This document shows positions 26,875 to 35,872 of a stretch of DNA of 64,000 nt, piece after piece. The notes below the pieces were generated by a model, which saw nothing but the letters and a program-made list of their open reading frames with translations, made no database searches and was not told where the DNA came from. The translations under genes were made by a program, and so were the position numbers. Source of the stretch: Formosa sp030427735 (GTDB lineage Bacteria; Bacteroidota; Bacteroidia; Flavobacteriales; Flavobacteriaceae); NCBI RefSeq assembly GCF_051200825.1, contig NZ_CP195158.1, positions 2,480,001-2,544,000 on the forward strand, written 5' to 3'. Position 1 is the stretch's first letter; each line of letters opens with the position of its first letter.

Positions 26875-28650
26875 TTAATGCGTAGAAGCCTGTCCTGCCC
26901 CACTAGGAATTCTGATGTTTTCTACTATGTCTTGAACTGATGCTGGCGGTGCAGGTGTAACTCTCGAAATTACAACAGCTATTACAACATTTACTAGCAT
27001 GGCTACGGTACCAAATCCTTCGGGCGACGTTCCAAACCACCATTCACTCTCTGGCAAAGGATCTAAAACACCTACTAAACCTGTTTTAAAACGCACCATA
27101 TAAAATAGCATTAAAACGGTTCCAACAACCATTCCAGCAACAGCACCTTCCTTATTCATTCGTTTATCGAAAATTCCTAAAATGATTGCAGGAAAAAACG
27201 AAGCAGCAGCCAAACCAAAAGCCAAAGCAACCACTGCAGCTACAAATCCTGGAGGATAAATTCCGAAGATTCCCGCAACAATAATCGCTACAACTATCGA
27301 AATTCTTGCTATTTTCAATTCTGCTTTATCCGAAATATCTGGGCGTAGTTGTTTTTTAATTAAATCGTGAGATACCGATGTAGAAATCACCAACAACAAT
27401 CCGGCAGCAGTTGATAACGCTGCCGCCAGTCCGCCTGCAGCAACCAAAGCAATTACCCAATCAGGAAGCTTTGCAATTTCTGGGTTGGCTAATACCATAA
27501 TATCCCGATCTACATAAAGTTCGTTTGGACCTGTGCTGGAATTCGAAATAACGCGTTGACCATGCTCCCCTCTTTCTGATAAAAACATTGGGGTTTTCCC
27601 CTCTAATGCAGCGCCATTAACATACTGAATTTTGCCATCGTTATTTTTATCTGTCCAAGCTATTAGCCCTGTATTTTCCCAATTCCGAAACCATTGTGGC
27701 ATATTTTTATAAGCTGTATTACTAACCGTTTCTATTAAATTAGTTCTAGAAAATACAGCTATTGCTGGAGCAGTAGTATATAAAATAGCAATAAACAGTA
27801 AGGCTAAACCTGCCGATTTACGAGCATCCTTCACCTTAGGCACTGTAAAAAATCTTACAATAACATGCGGCAAACCTGCAGTACCCACCATTAAGGCTAA
27901 AGTAATCGCAAAAACATCCCAAGTAGATTTCGAGCCCGAAGTATAAGCTTTAAAGCCTAATTGAGTGTGCAATTGGTCTAATTTATCTAATAAATACGCA
28001 CCATCTTCAACCTTACCTCCCATACCTATTTGTGGTATCGGACTCCCCGTCATCTGAAAGGAAATAAAAATAGCTGGCACCATAAATGCAAATATCAACA
28101 CACAATATTGTGCTACTTGTGTGTATGTAATGCCTTTCATTCCGCCCAAAAACGCAAACACCAAGACCACAGCCATACCAATTATTACGCCCAAAGTAAT
28201 ATCGACTTGTAAAAACTGTGAAAACACAATACCAACGCCGCGCATTTGCCCTGCAACATAGGTAAAAGACACAATTAAGGCACAAATTACGGCAACTGTT
28301 CTGGCGGTGTTAGAATAATAACGGTCGCCTATAAAATCGGGTACGGTAAACTTACCAAACTTTCTTAAATACGGCGCTAGTAGTAAAGCAAGAAGCACAT
28401 AACCTCCTGTCCATCCCATTAAGTAAACCGAACCATCGTAACCACTAAACGAGATAATTCCGGCCATGGAAATAAATGAAGCTGCACTCATCCAATCGGC
28501 TGCTGTAGCCAAACCATTTGCTAACGGAGAAACGCCACCTCCAGCTACATAAAAATCTTTTGTGGATCCTGCTCTGGCCCAAATTGCAATTCCGAAATAA
28601 ATGGCAAATGTAATGCCAACTAAAATCCAAGTCCAAACTTGTACTCCCAT
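26875..28650 (-). CDS. Sodium:solute symporter large subunit (VC_2705-type, SSS family)
   Basis: 591 residues with about 13 hydrophobic segments. SSS hallmarks include GGGVSPLANGLATAADWMSA, GFVAAVVALAFGLAAASFFP and LVAAGGLAAALSTAAGLLL. The inserted loop at about 225-245 and 320-375 and the linked DUF4212 gene fit the TIGR03648 subgroup. Related to acetate permease ActP, so acetate or another small carboxylate is the best guess for the substrate, but it is not proven. Last gene of a four-gene minus-strand operon; the 25-bp gap to the small subunit supports co-translation. Confidence 0.9.
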   Translation of the reverse strand: MGVQVWTWILVGITFAIYFGIAIWARAGSTKDFYVAGGGVSPLANGLATAADWMSAASFISMAGIISFSGYDGSVYLMGWTGGYVLLALLLAPYLRKFGKFTVPDFIGDRYYSNTARTVAVICALIVSFTYVAGQMRGVGIVFSQFLQVDITLGVIIGMAVVLVFAFLGGMKGITYTQVAQYCVLIFAFMVPAIFISFQMTGSPIPQIGMGGKVEDGAYLLDKLDQLHTQLGFKAYTSGSKSTWDVFAITLALMVGTAGLPHVIVRFFTVPKVKDARKSAGLALLFIAILYTTAPAIAVFSRTNLIETVSNTAYKNMPQWFRNWENTGLIAWTDKNNDGKIQYVNGAALEGKTPMFLSERGEHGQRVISNSSTGPNELYVDRDIMVLANPEIAKLPDWVIALVAAGGLAAALSTAAGLLLVISTSVSHDLIKKQLRPDISDKAELKIARISIVVAIIVAGIFGIYPPGFVAAVVALAFGLAAASFFPAIILGIFDKRMNKEGAVAGMVVGTVLMLFYMVRFKTGLVGVLDPLPESEWWFGTSPEGFGTVAMLVNVVIAVVISRVTPAPPASVQDIVENIRIPSGAGQASTH

Positions 28651-28675
28651 ACTTATGTCTTTAAATTATTTTATA

Positions 28676-28933
28676 TTAATTATTGTAACCGTATTTTTTA
28701 TCGAGTGCATTCATTAGGCGCACATAGACAAAAATTAGTACTACAAAGACATAAATAGAACCTTGTTGTGCAAACCAAAACCCAAGTTTAACCCCTCCTA
28801 AGCGAATCGTATTAAGTTCGTCTTTAAAAATAATACCAGCGCCGTAAGACACCAGAAACCAAATCAGTAATAGTAGTAATAAATACTTTAGATTTTCTTT
28901 CCAGTAAGCTTTTGCGGTTTGTTTTGCATCCAT
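28676..28933 (-). CDS. DUF4212 protein, symporter small subunit
   Basis: 85 residues with two membrane helices: about 17-36 (YLLLLLLIWFLVSYGAGIIF) and 50-70 (WFAQQGSIYVFVVLIFVYV), then LMNALDKKYGYNN. This is the DUF4212/TIGR03647 family, found with VC_2705-type symporters and thought to be their small subunit. It precedes that symporter by 25 bp and follows the beta-glucosidase by 2 bp. Confidence 0.9.
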   Translation of the reverse strand: MDAKQTAKAYWKENLKYLLLLLLIWFLVSYGAGIIFKDELNTIRLGGVKLGFWFAQQGSIYVFVVLIFVYVRLMNALDKKYGYNN

Positions 28934-28935
28934 AA

Positions 28936-30312
28936 TTATTGTTCGGTTTGGTTTTTAATATATTCTGTTAACCATTTTGCCGATGCTTTTGGTGTGCGCT
29001 CCAACGTTTTAAAATTTACATAATGAATTCCAAAACGCTTGTTATAACCAGAGGCCCATTCAAAATTATCCATTAACGACCAACAAAAATACCCCGTCAA
29101 TTTAACACCTTTATTGATAGATTCTAAACATTTCTCTAAATATTTTTCAAAATACTCAATTCTATCAATATCATTAACATGTCCATTTACCAATTCATCG
29201 TTGTATGCGCAACCATTTTCTGTTATAATAATCTCTGGATTATTATACCTTTCCGAAATCCATTCCAGCAACTTTCCACACCCCCAAGGCACTACCGCCC
29301 ATTTCATAGCTGTTAATTTCCAGGACGGATCTAAAGATAGATTCACATTTTGGTCTTCGGACAAACCGCCATTACCGTACACCGATGTTTCTTGAACCTC
29401 GGTTGCTTCGGAAGCGAACATCGTGGTATAATGGTTAAGGCCAAAAAAATCTGAACTTCCTTTAAGCAGCTCGCTTTCTTCGTTAGTAAATTTAGGCAAT
29501 CGATCACCTAAACGTTCTACCATAGAATCTGGGTATTTACCAAAGTAAACCGGGTCGGCAAACCACGACACAAAAAACTCTAAAGCCCTTTGTGCTGCTT
29601 CTTGATCTTCTGGCGCATTGGTTAAAGGCTCTCGCCAATCGCAATTATTGGTTATTCCTATTTTACCATTCTGGATTTTTTGAAAACGCGTTCTATACAG
29701 GTTCACGGCCTTAGCATGGGCAATTAACAAATGATGTCCAACCAAATAAGGCTCTGAATTTGATATTCGCCCAGGCGCAAACACGCCTTGTCCATAACCT
29801 AAGATAGCCACTACCCATGCTTCGTTAAAGGTTATCCAGTGCTTTACACGATTCCCAAACCGCTCGAAACACAAAGCGGCATAGTCTAGAAAAATATCTG
29901 AAATATCAGAATTCAACCAACCGTCCATTTCGAGATGTAACGCCAAAGGCAAATCCCAATGATATAAGGTTACCCAAGGCTCTATATCGTTTTTTAATAA
30001 TTCATCTATTAAATCTGAATAAAACTGAATTCCTTTTTCGTTAACCTCGCCTCTACCTTGAGGTAAAACACGCGACCACGATATAGAAAAACGATATGCT
30101 TTTAACCCCATGGCCTTAATTAAAGCCACATCATTTTTGATATTATTATAATGATTACAAGCGACATTTCCAGTATGGTTATCGTGTACTTTCCCTGGTA
30201 TTTGAGAAAATGCATCCCAAATTGAAGGCCCTTTGCCATCCTGTTGCCATGCGCCTTCTATTTGATAGGCCGATGTTGCCACGCCCCATGTAAATTGTTT
30301 TGGAAATTTCAT
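28936..30312 (-). CDS. GH1 beta-glucosidase
   Basis: 458 residues from ATG at 30312 (MKFPKQFTWGVATSAYQIEG); the longer TTG frame would run into the upstream gene. Acid/base Glu164 is in TFNEAW and nucleophile Glu365 in IIITENGC, the paired GH1 active-site motifs; DNFEWASGYNKRFGIHYV near the end is the aglycone/glycone region. No signal peptide, so cytoplasmic: it would cleave imported beta-glucosides or similar disaccharides. It sits between an amino acid:cation symporter and a DUF4212/SSS pair with gaps of 7 and 2 bp. Exact sugar specificity cannot be read from sequence. Confidence 0.93.
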   Translation of the reverse strand: MKFPKQFTWGVATSAYQIEGAWQQDGKGPSIWDAFSQIPGKVHDNHTGNVACNHYNNIKNDVALIKAMGLKAYRFSISWSRVLPQGRGEVNEKGIQFYSDLIDELLKNDIEPWVTLYHWDLPLALHLEMDGWLNSDISDIFLDYAALCFERFGNRVKHWITFNEAWVVAILGYGQGVFAPGRISNSEPYLVGHHLLIAHAKAVNLYRTRFQKIQNGKIGITNNCDWREPLTNAPEDQEAAQRALEFFVSWFADPVYFGKYPDSMVERLGDRLPKFTNEESELLKGSSDFFGLNHYTTMFASEATEVQETSVYGNGGLSEDQNVNLSLDPSWKLTAMKWAVVPWGCGKLLEWISERYNNPEIIITENGCAYNDELVNGHVNDIDRIEYFEKYLEKCLESINKGVKLTGYFCWSLMDNFEWASGYNKRFGIHYVNFKTLERTPKASAKWLTEYIKNQTEQ

Positions 30313-30319
30313 GAAATCT

Positions 30320-31687
30320 TTACTTAATGGTTTTAATATAAATTTTAACCTGTGCAAGTACCCGAGGCGCCATAATTAAAGTGCTTAACATAGTAGGAAT
30401 GGCCATTAAAGCAAAAAAACCATCTATTAAGTTTATCATCATACTTAACGATGTGGTAGCTCCTAAAATAATACTTGCTATATATATGTAGTTGTATAAA
30501 TATTTTTTATCGGCTCCAAACAAAAAACTCATGCATTTTGTACCGTAATACGAATACGAAAACAACGAAGAAATACTAAACACAAAAACGCAAACCAGCA
30601 GCAAGTATTTACCCACACCCGGTATCGCAGTATTAAATGCCGAAGCCGTTAAGCTTACGCCATTAGCATCTGTGGATTGCCAAACACCTGTTACCAAAAT
30701 GGCCAAAGCGGTTAAAGTACAGACTACCAAAGTGTCTATCGCCGGCCCTAGCATTGCCACTAACCCTTCGCGAACAGGCTGAGAGGTTTTAGCGGCACCG
30801 TGTGCCATTGGTGCTGTACCGATACCAGCCTCGTTAGAAAATGCACCACGACGAATCCCCAACAAGATAAGTCCGCCCAAGGCACCTCCTAAAAAGGTAT
30901 CTCCTTTAAAATTCTGAGCTGTAAACGCATTCGAAAAAATCATTCCAAAATACTTAGGCACCTGATCGATATTTACTCCTAAAATTATTACTACCAAAGC
31001 AAAATACAACACAACCATAGCAGGCACTAATTTAGATGCTGTTTTGCTTATGCGATCTAGGCCTCCCAAAATAACGCCGCTTGTTATGGCTACCAATAAA
31101 CACCCAATGATAAACCGTGACCAAAAACCAACTGGAATATTATTGGGGGCAAGTAAAATATCTGTAATTGCTTGTGTTAACTGGTTAACATTAAATATTG
31201 GTAATGCACCAACCAAACCACAAATACTAAACATAATTGCTAAAGGTTTCCATTTTTGGCCTAATCCTTCAACAATAAAATACATAGGGCCTCCTTGAAT
31301 TTGCCCTTCGCTATCTTTACCCCGGTACGTAATGGCCAAAGTAGATGTAAAAAATTTAGTTGCCATACCAATAATAGCACTTACCCACATCCAAAACACA
31401 GCGCCTGGTCCTCCTATTGCTATTGCTACGGCTACGCCTGCTACGTTTCCCATACCCACGGTTGCCGAAAGTGCCGTTGTTAAGGCTTGAAAATGCGAAA
31501 TCTCTCCTGGATCGTTTGGGTTGTCGTATTTACCACGTAAAACCTGTAAAGCATGCCCTAAAAAACGAAATGGCAAAAATTTGGAAAAGACTAATAAATA
31601 ACACCCGCCTCCTATTAACAACACCAACAAGGGCAAGCCCCATACAAATGAAGCGAATTCGGAAATAATTTGATCTAAATATTGCAT
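30320..31687 (-). CDS. Alanine or glycine:cation symporter (AGCS family)
   Basis: 455 residues with about 10-11 membrane segments. Family signatures are ALSATVGMGNVAGVAVAIAIGGPGAVFWMW, GGPMYFIVEGLG, and FSNEAGIGTAPMAHGAAKTSQPVREG. Members such as AlsT take up alanine or glycine with Na+ or H+. It is the first gene of the minus-strand operon and ends 7 bp before the GH1 start. An amino-acid transporter leading an operon with a beta-glucosidase is not an obvious functional pairing. No exact -7 element is seen in the 200 bp upstream. Confidence 0.92.
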   Translation of the reverse strand: MQYLDQIISEFASFVWGLPLLVLLIGGGCYLLVFSKFLPFRFLGHALQVLRGKYDNPNDPGEISHFQALTTALSATVGMGNVAGVAVAIAIGGPGAVFWMWVSAIIGMATKFFTSTLAITYRGKDSEGQIQGGPMYFIVEGLGQKWKPLAIMFSICGLVGALPIFNVNQLTQAITDILLAPNNIPVGFWSRFIIGCLLVAITSGVILGGLDRISKTASKLVPAMVVLYFALVVIILGVNIDQVPKYFGMIFSNAFTAQNFKGDTFLGGALGGLILLGIRRGAFSNEAGIGTAPMAHGAAKTSQPVREGLVAMLGPAIDTLVVCTLTALAILVTGVWQSTDANGVSLTASAFNTAIPGVGKYLLLVCVFVFSISSLFSYSYYGTKCMSFLFGADKKYLYNYIYIASIILGATTSLSMMINLIDGFFALMAIPTMLSTLIMAPRVLAQVKIYIKTIK

Positions 31688-31851
31688 TCAGGAATTGATT
31701 TTAGTTGATAAAGATATCTTTTTTTACACCAAAAGACTGACCTAATTTTAGCAAAATCTTATGTTTTATAAGCGTTTTCTTATTTTTTACAAGGTAATTT
31801 TGAAAAATGATTAAAATTACAAAGTTTCATGCCCTATTTTAAATTAAATAG

Positions 31852-31859
31852 TATTTTTG
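31852..31859 (+). promoter_or_regulatory. Candidate -7 element for the acyltransferase-like gene
   Basis: TATTTTTG, exact match to TAnnTTTG, 29 bases before the TTG start codon at 31889. It implies transcription begins near 31864, just before a four-codon mini-frame. Confidence 0.55.
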
Positions 31860-31888
31860 CCGCTTTAACATTAATGCTTTTCACCTAA

Positions 31889-33010
31889 TTGAAAACCAAC
31901 CGATTATACTTTATTGATACTATTAGAGCCTTTGCTATTTTAATGATGCTACAAGGCCATTTTATAGACGGTCTATTAAACGCAAGTTATAAATCTGAAA
32001 CCTACTTAGCATTTAATATTTGGAATTATTTTAGAGGCAATACCGCACCCATATTTTTTACAATTTCAGGACTTATCGTTATGCTTTTGTTTTTGAAAGC
32101 TCATGGTACCGAAAAAGAAAATTACAGAATACAGAAAGGGTTAAAACGAGGTGGCACGTTAATCCTTCTTGGGTACGCATTAAGAATCCCCTATTTTCAA
32201 TGGCTTGGTGGTCAATTTAATACTTATTTTTTAGTAACCGATGTCCTGCAAATTATCGGGCTCTCACTATTGTTATTAAACGGCAGCTTCTATCTTTTTA
32301 AATCGAAACTTAAAATACTACCTTATTTCTTTTTAGGTATAGGAACCCTCATTTTTTTAACCGAACCTCTATATCGGACTCTAGAATTACCTAAAATACC
32401 TCTGGCCATTGCAAACTACTTTAGTAAAGCCAACGGATCGGTATTTACCATTTTCCCTTGGTTTGGATACATTTGCTATGGAGCTTTTATAGCACATCTG
32501 TTTCACAAATATCAGTTTAAAGAGCGTTTTAAAACCACAGCCATTTCTGTATTAACAATTACTGGTCTGTTTTTAATGTTTATATCGTCGCCCCTGTTAA
32601 GTGCAATTTCCCAAGTAACCCATATAGATTTACTAGAAGCCGTATCTACATTTAATTATTTGTACGTGCGTTTGGGCAATGTACTATTAACCTTTGCTCT
32701 ATTTTATGCTTTAGAAACTCAATTAAAACACCCATTAATCTCTAAAATAGGACGCAACACCTTATCTATTTACGTTGTTCATTTTATTATTCTATACGGT
32801 AGTTTTACAGGTATTGGGTTGTATAAGTTTTACCATAATGGCTTGCTTCCTGTACAAGCTGTTTTTGGTGCTTTGCTTTTTATAATTGCAGTTACTGTTA
32901 TTGTTTTAAATGAAGATAAAATAAAAGCCTCTTTTGTTACACTAACAAAAAAGGCTTTGGTTGGTTTACGATTAAATCTTTTAAAACAAATATTACTTAA
33001 CCGTCGCTAA
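31889..33010 (+). CDS. Heparan-alpha-glucosaminide N-acetyltransferase-like (DUF1624-type) membrane protein, TTG start
   Basis: 373 residues with about 10 membrane helices. The N-terminus RLYFIDTIRAFAILMMLQGHFIDG, then TAPIFFTISGLIVMLLFLKA, is the catalytic-domain start of the HGSNAT/DUF1624 group, which passes acetyl groups across membranes; the His in LQGHFIDG fits the family. The frame can begin only at TTG (31889) because TAA sits directly before it; the next Met would cut into helix 1. The final 30 residues are basic and unlike the family, and their DNA holds the purC terminator. Ends overlapping the purC 3' end by 18 bp. The acetyl acceptor is unknown. Confidence 0.75.
   Translation: MKTNRLYFIDTIRAFAILMMLQGHFIDGLLNASYKSETYLAFNIWNYFRGNTAPIFFTISGLIVMLLFLKAHGTEKENYRIQKGLKRGGTLILLGYALRIPYFQWLGGQFNTYFLVTDVLQIIGLSLLLLNGSFYLFKSKLKILPYFFLGIGTLIFLTEPLYRTLELPKIPLAIANYFSKANGSVFTIFPWFGYICYGAFIAHLFHKYQFKERFKTTAISVLTITGLFLMFISSPLLSAISQVTHIDLLEAVSTFNYLYVRLGNVLLTFALFYALETQLKHPLISKIGRNTLSIYVVHFIILYGSFTGIGLYKFYHNGLLPVQAVFGALLFIIAVTVIVLNEDKIKASFVTLTKKALVGLRLNLLKQILLNRR
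32915..32958 (-). terminator. purC terminator inside the convergent gene
   Basis: Arms 32924-32939 and 32943-32958 pair over 16 bp with one mismatch and a 3-base loop (AAAGCCT...TAACAAAA...). On the minus strand the hairpin is followed by TATTTTATC. It lies 35 bp past the purC stop, within codons of the opposite-strand acyltransferase-like gene. Confidence 0.8.
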
Positions 33011-33943
33011 ATAATTTTCGACATTTGTTTTAATACGTTCTTGAATATTAGAAACATCTGCCTTTTTAAAAGATTCTCCCATTATATTTTCGTACAATTC
33101 TATATAACGCTCGCTTACGGTTTCTATATAATCATCGGTCATTTCTGGTAACACCTGGCCTTCTAGACCTTGAAATCCGTTTGTTATTAACCACTGTCTT
33201 ACAAACTCTTTAGATAATTGTTTCTGTGGCTCTCCTTTTTGCTGACGCTCTTCATAACCTTCGGCATAAAAATAACGTGAAGAATCTGGTGTATGAATTT
33301 CATCAATAAGAACAATTTCACCTGCTTTGGTTTTACCAAATTCATATTTAGTATCGACTAAAATCAACCCTCTGCTAGCGGCTATTTCCGTTCCCCTCTG
33401 AAACAATTTACGTGTATAATCTTCCAAAACCTCATAATCTGCTTCCGAAACAATACCTTTTTTAAGAATATCTTCTCTAGAAATATCTTCGTCATGATCG
33501 CCCATATCGGCCTTCGTTGCTGGTGTAATTATAGGTTCTGGAAATTTATCGTTTTCCTTCATGCCTTCTGGTAAAGGCACCCCGCATAACAAGCGCTTCC
33601 CTGCTTTATATTCTCTGGCAGCATGTCCAGACATATAACCACGAATTACCATTTCTACCTTAAAAGGTTCGCATAAATGCCCCACTGCTACATTCGGGTC
33701 TGGTGTTGCCACCAACCAATTTGGTACTAAATCTTCGGTTTGCGCCATAAATTTAGTCGCAATCTGATTTAAAATTTGACCTTTAAATGGAATACCTTTA
33801 GGCATTACAACATCGAATGCGCTTAACCTGTCTGTAGCAATCATTACTAACAAGTTGTCGTTTATATTATAAACCTCTCTAACCTTTCCTTTGTATACAC
33901 TTTTTTGTCCTGGAAAGCTGAAATTTGTATCTGTAATTGTCAT
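32993..33943 (-). CDS. purC: Phosphoribosylaminoimidazole-succinocarboxamide synthase
   Basis: 316 residues from ATG at 33943 (MTITDTNFSFPGQKSVYKGK); the GTG five codons upstream adds nothing conserved. SAICAR synthetase motifs: YKGKVREVYNI, IATDRLSAFDVVMPKGIPFKG, VRGYMSGHAAREY, LVDTKYEFGK and DEIHTPDSSRYF. It joins CAIR with aspartate using ATP in purine synthesis; cytoplasmic. The length is that of the longer bacterial form. A candidate promoter lies 79 bases upstream and a terminator hairpin lies inside the convergent gene. Confidence 0.96.
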   Translation of the reverse strand: MTITDTNFSFPGQKSVYKGKVREVYNINDNLLVMIATDRLSAFDVVMPKGIPFKGQILNQIATKFMAQTEDLVPNWLVATPDPNVAVGHLCEPFKVEMVIRGYMSGHAAREYKAGKRLLCGVPLPEGMKENDKFPEPIITPATKADMGDHDEDISREDILKKGIVSEADYEVLEDYTRKLFQRGTEIAASRGLILVDTKYEFGKTKAGEIVLIDEIHTPDSSRYFYAEGYEERQQKGEPQKQLSKEFVRQWLITNGFQGLEGQVLPEMTDDYIETVSERYIELYENIMGESFKKADVSNIQERIKTNVENYLATVK

Positions 33944-34021
33944 GACTTGAAATTGCACCTATTTTACTAAGATGCTTTTATTATTAATAAAACTTAAAAA
34001 CACGTTATGTTTTTAATGCCA

Positions 34022-34029
34022 CAAAAGTA
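34022..34029 (-). promoter_or_regulatory. Candidate -7 element for purC
   Basis: Minus strand TACTTTTG matches TAnnTTTG, about 79 bases before the purC ATG and downstream of the 2H phosphoesterase stop. Confidence 0.45.
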
Positions 34030-34077
34030 AGTAATAATTAACAAATTGTGTAAATGCTTCTTTTTAAAAATGTGACT

Positions 34078-34773
34078 TTATCCTTCAATTTTAAAAGTAT
34101 TCAAAATGTTTACTTTGTCTTTACGCTGATACCAATCGTTCTGTACCAATTCTATATTTTGTACCGTAAAAGTACCAAAATCGAAATCTCTAAAATCATC
34201 TAAAACTTTTACAAATTTAGTGTTATGCACTATGGGCGATTTAAACCTTACCACCGTTGCATGAGCGGTTTCTATGGTATAACGCACATCTAAACTTTGC
34301 TGCAAAGCACTACGTTTAAAGTGTTTTCTCAATGTATTTCTAAAGCTATTTAGAGTATCGTCTTTTAAAAAACCTTGAATCATAACACAGGAAGGCGAAG
34401 CTGTTATTCCTTTAAATTGAATTTGGAAGGGTTGAACAGTTTTTAAACACGATTCAATTTCTAAAATATAATCTGCCACAGAAATCTGGTTACTATCAAA
34501 ACCCGAATAACAAGAAATGATAGACATCACGGTGATGTGGATATCGGAATTCGGATAATAATACTGATGCCCATCAACAGTTTTAAGCGTCTTCAAAAAT
34601 GTTTGAATATTATTTTTTACCGTTTCTGGCGGACAAATACGCAGGGTAATGCCTTGTCTTAAATCGTCTTCAGCATCTATTAATGCATCCAGCTGATAAT
34701 TATTTTCTAAAATGCATTTTCTAGCAGTTTGGTAAAGCGTATTGTAATGGTGTCCTAAATTTATTTTGCTCAT
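34078..34773 (-). CDS. 2H phosphoesterase superfamily protein (LigT-like)
   Basis: 231 residues from ATG at 34773 (MSKINLGHHYNTLYQ); the TTG 15 bases upstream is less likely. Two HxT motifs about 110 residues apart, HITVMSI and HATVVRF, are the paired catalytic signature of 2H phosphoesterases, which act on 2',3'-cyclic phosphates or related ends of RNA and nucleotides. No signal peptide. It follows phoH by 34 bp on the same strand, so both are probably on one message. The natural substrate is unknown; an RNA-end role would suit the PhoH link. Confidence 0.75.
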   Translation of the reverse strand: MSKINLGHHYNTLYQTARKCILENNYQLDALIDAEDDLRQGITLRICPPETVKNNIQTFLKTLKTVDGHQYYYPNSDIHITVMSIISCYSGFDSNQISVADYILEIESCLKTVQPFQIQFKGITASPSCVMIQGFLKDDTLNSFRNTLRKHFKRSALQQSLDVRYTIETAHATVVRFKSPIVHNTKFVKVLDDFRDFDFGTFTVQNIELVQNDWYQRKDKVNILNTFKIEG

Positions 34774-34807
34774 AAAATTGGTTTGCAAAAAAAGGCTAAG
34801 GTTACCC

Positions 34808-35761
34808 TTAGTCTCTGTTTTCTATACTCTTATAAGCTTCAATAACCTTTTTAACAAGTTTATGGCGAATAACATCTTTATCGTCTAAATAAATCATACC
34901 CACACCTTCTACATTTCTTAAAATTAGCAAAGCCTCTTTAAGTCCCGATGTAGTACGCCTTGGCAAATCGACTTGCCCAGGATCGCCAGTTAACAAGAAC
35001 TTAGCGTTTTTACCCATTCGGGTTAAGAACATCTTCATTTGGGCGTGTGTCGTATTTTGCCCTTCATCTAAAATCACAAAGGCATTATCTAAAGTTCTAC
35101 CACGCATAAAGGCTAAAGGCGCAATTTGTATGGTACCATTTTCTATATAATTGGCTAATTTTTCGGGCGCAATCATATCGCGTAAAGCATCGTAAAGCGG
35201 CTGCATATACGGGTCGAGCTTTTCTTTTAAATCGCCTGGTAAAAACCCTAAATTTTCACCTGCCTCCACTGCTGGACGCGTTAAAATAATACGCTTAACC
35301 TCTTTATTCTTTAAAGCCTGAACGGCCAATGCCACACCTGTATACGTTTTTCCTGTACCTGCCGGACCTATTGCAAATACCATATCGTTTTTGCGAATAC
35401 TTTCTACAAGTTTGCGCTGATTAGCTGTTTGCGCACGTATTAGCTTTCCGCTTACGCCATGTACGATAACTTCTCCACTTTGCGCCGATGTGGTATAATC
35501 GTCGCTACTTTGGCTAGTTAAAACACGCTCTATGGTGTTCTCGTCTAACTTATTGTATTTTGCAAAATGGTTTAGTAGCATGGTTAACCTGCGGTCGAAT
35601 TCTTCTAAGAGGTCTTCATCGCCAAAGGCTTTTATTTTATTGCCTCGGGCAACAATTTTAAGTTTGGGAAAATATTTTTTAAGAAGTTCAATATTTACGT
35701 TTTGAGCTCCAAAAAACTCTTTTGGAGTAATCTCTTCTAGTTCAATAATTATTTCGTTCAA
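34808..35761 (-). CDS. phoH: PhoH family ATPase, TTG start
   Basis: 317 residues starting at TTG (35761), which gives the conserved opening NEIIIELEEITPKEFFG; no usable ATG lies nearby. An N-terminal KH-like region (about 20-80) precedes the P-loop FAIGPAGTGKTYTGVALA near 132 and Walker B AFVILDEGQN, with FLTRMGKNAKFLLTGDPGQVDLP. PhoH proteins are predicted RNA-linked ATPases/helicases that work with the YbeY rRNA nuclease. Cytoplasmic. Linked to a 2H phosphoesterase gene downstream. Confidence 0.93.
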   Translation of the reverse strand: MNEIIIELEEITPKEFFGAQNVNIELLKKYFPKLKIVARGNKIKAFGDEDLLEEFDRRLTMLLNHFAKYNKLDENTIERVLTSQSSDDYTTSAQSGEVIVHGVSGKLIRAQTANQRKLVESIRKNDMVFAIGPAGTGKTYTGVALAVQALKNKEVKRIILTRPAVEAGENLGFLPGDLKEKLDPYMQPLYDALRDMIAPEKLANYIENGTIQIAPLAFMRGRTLDNAFVILDEGQNTTHAQMKMFLTRMGKNAKFLLTGDPGQVDLPRRTTSGLKEALLILRNVEGVGMIYLDDKDVIRHKLVKKVIEAYKSIENRD

Positions 35762-35801
35762 AAGCTACTCGATTTAATTAAAAATATCAGTTAAGTTTTA
35801 T

Positions 35802-35809
35802 TAGTTTTG
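35802..35809 (+). promoter_or_regulatory. Candidate -7 element for the SAM adenosyltransferase-like operon
   Basis: TAGTTTTG matches TAnnTTTG, 63 bases before the ATG at 35873 and facing the operon that runs through gldG. Confidence 0.45.
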
Positions 35810-35872
35810 TGCTTCTAACAAATCTAATCAATTTTACTTCAGATATGTGAAAAACATATCAACAATTCACCT

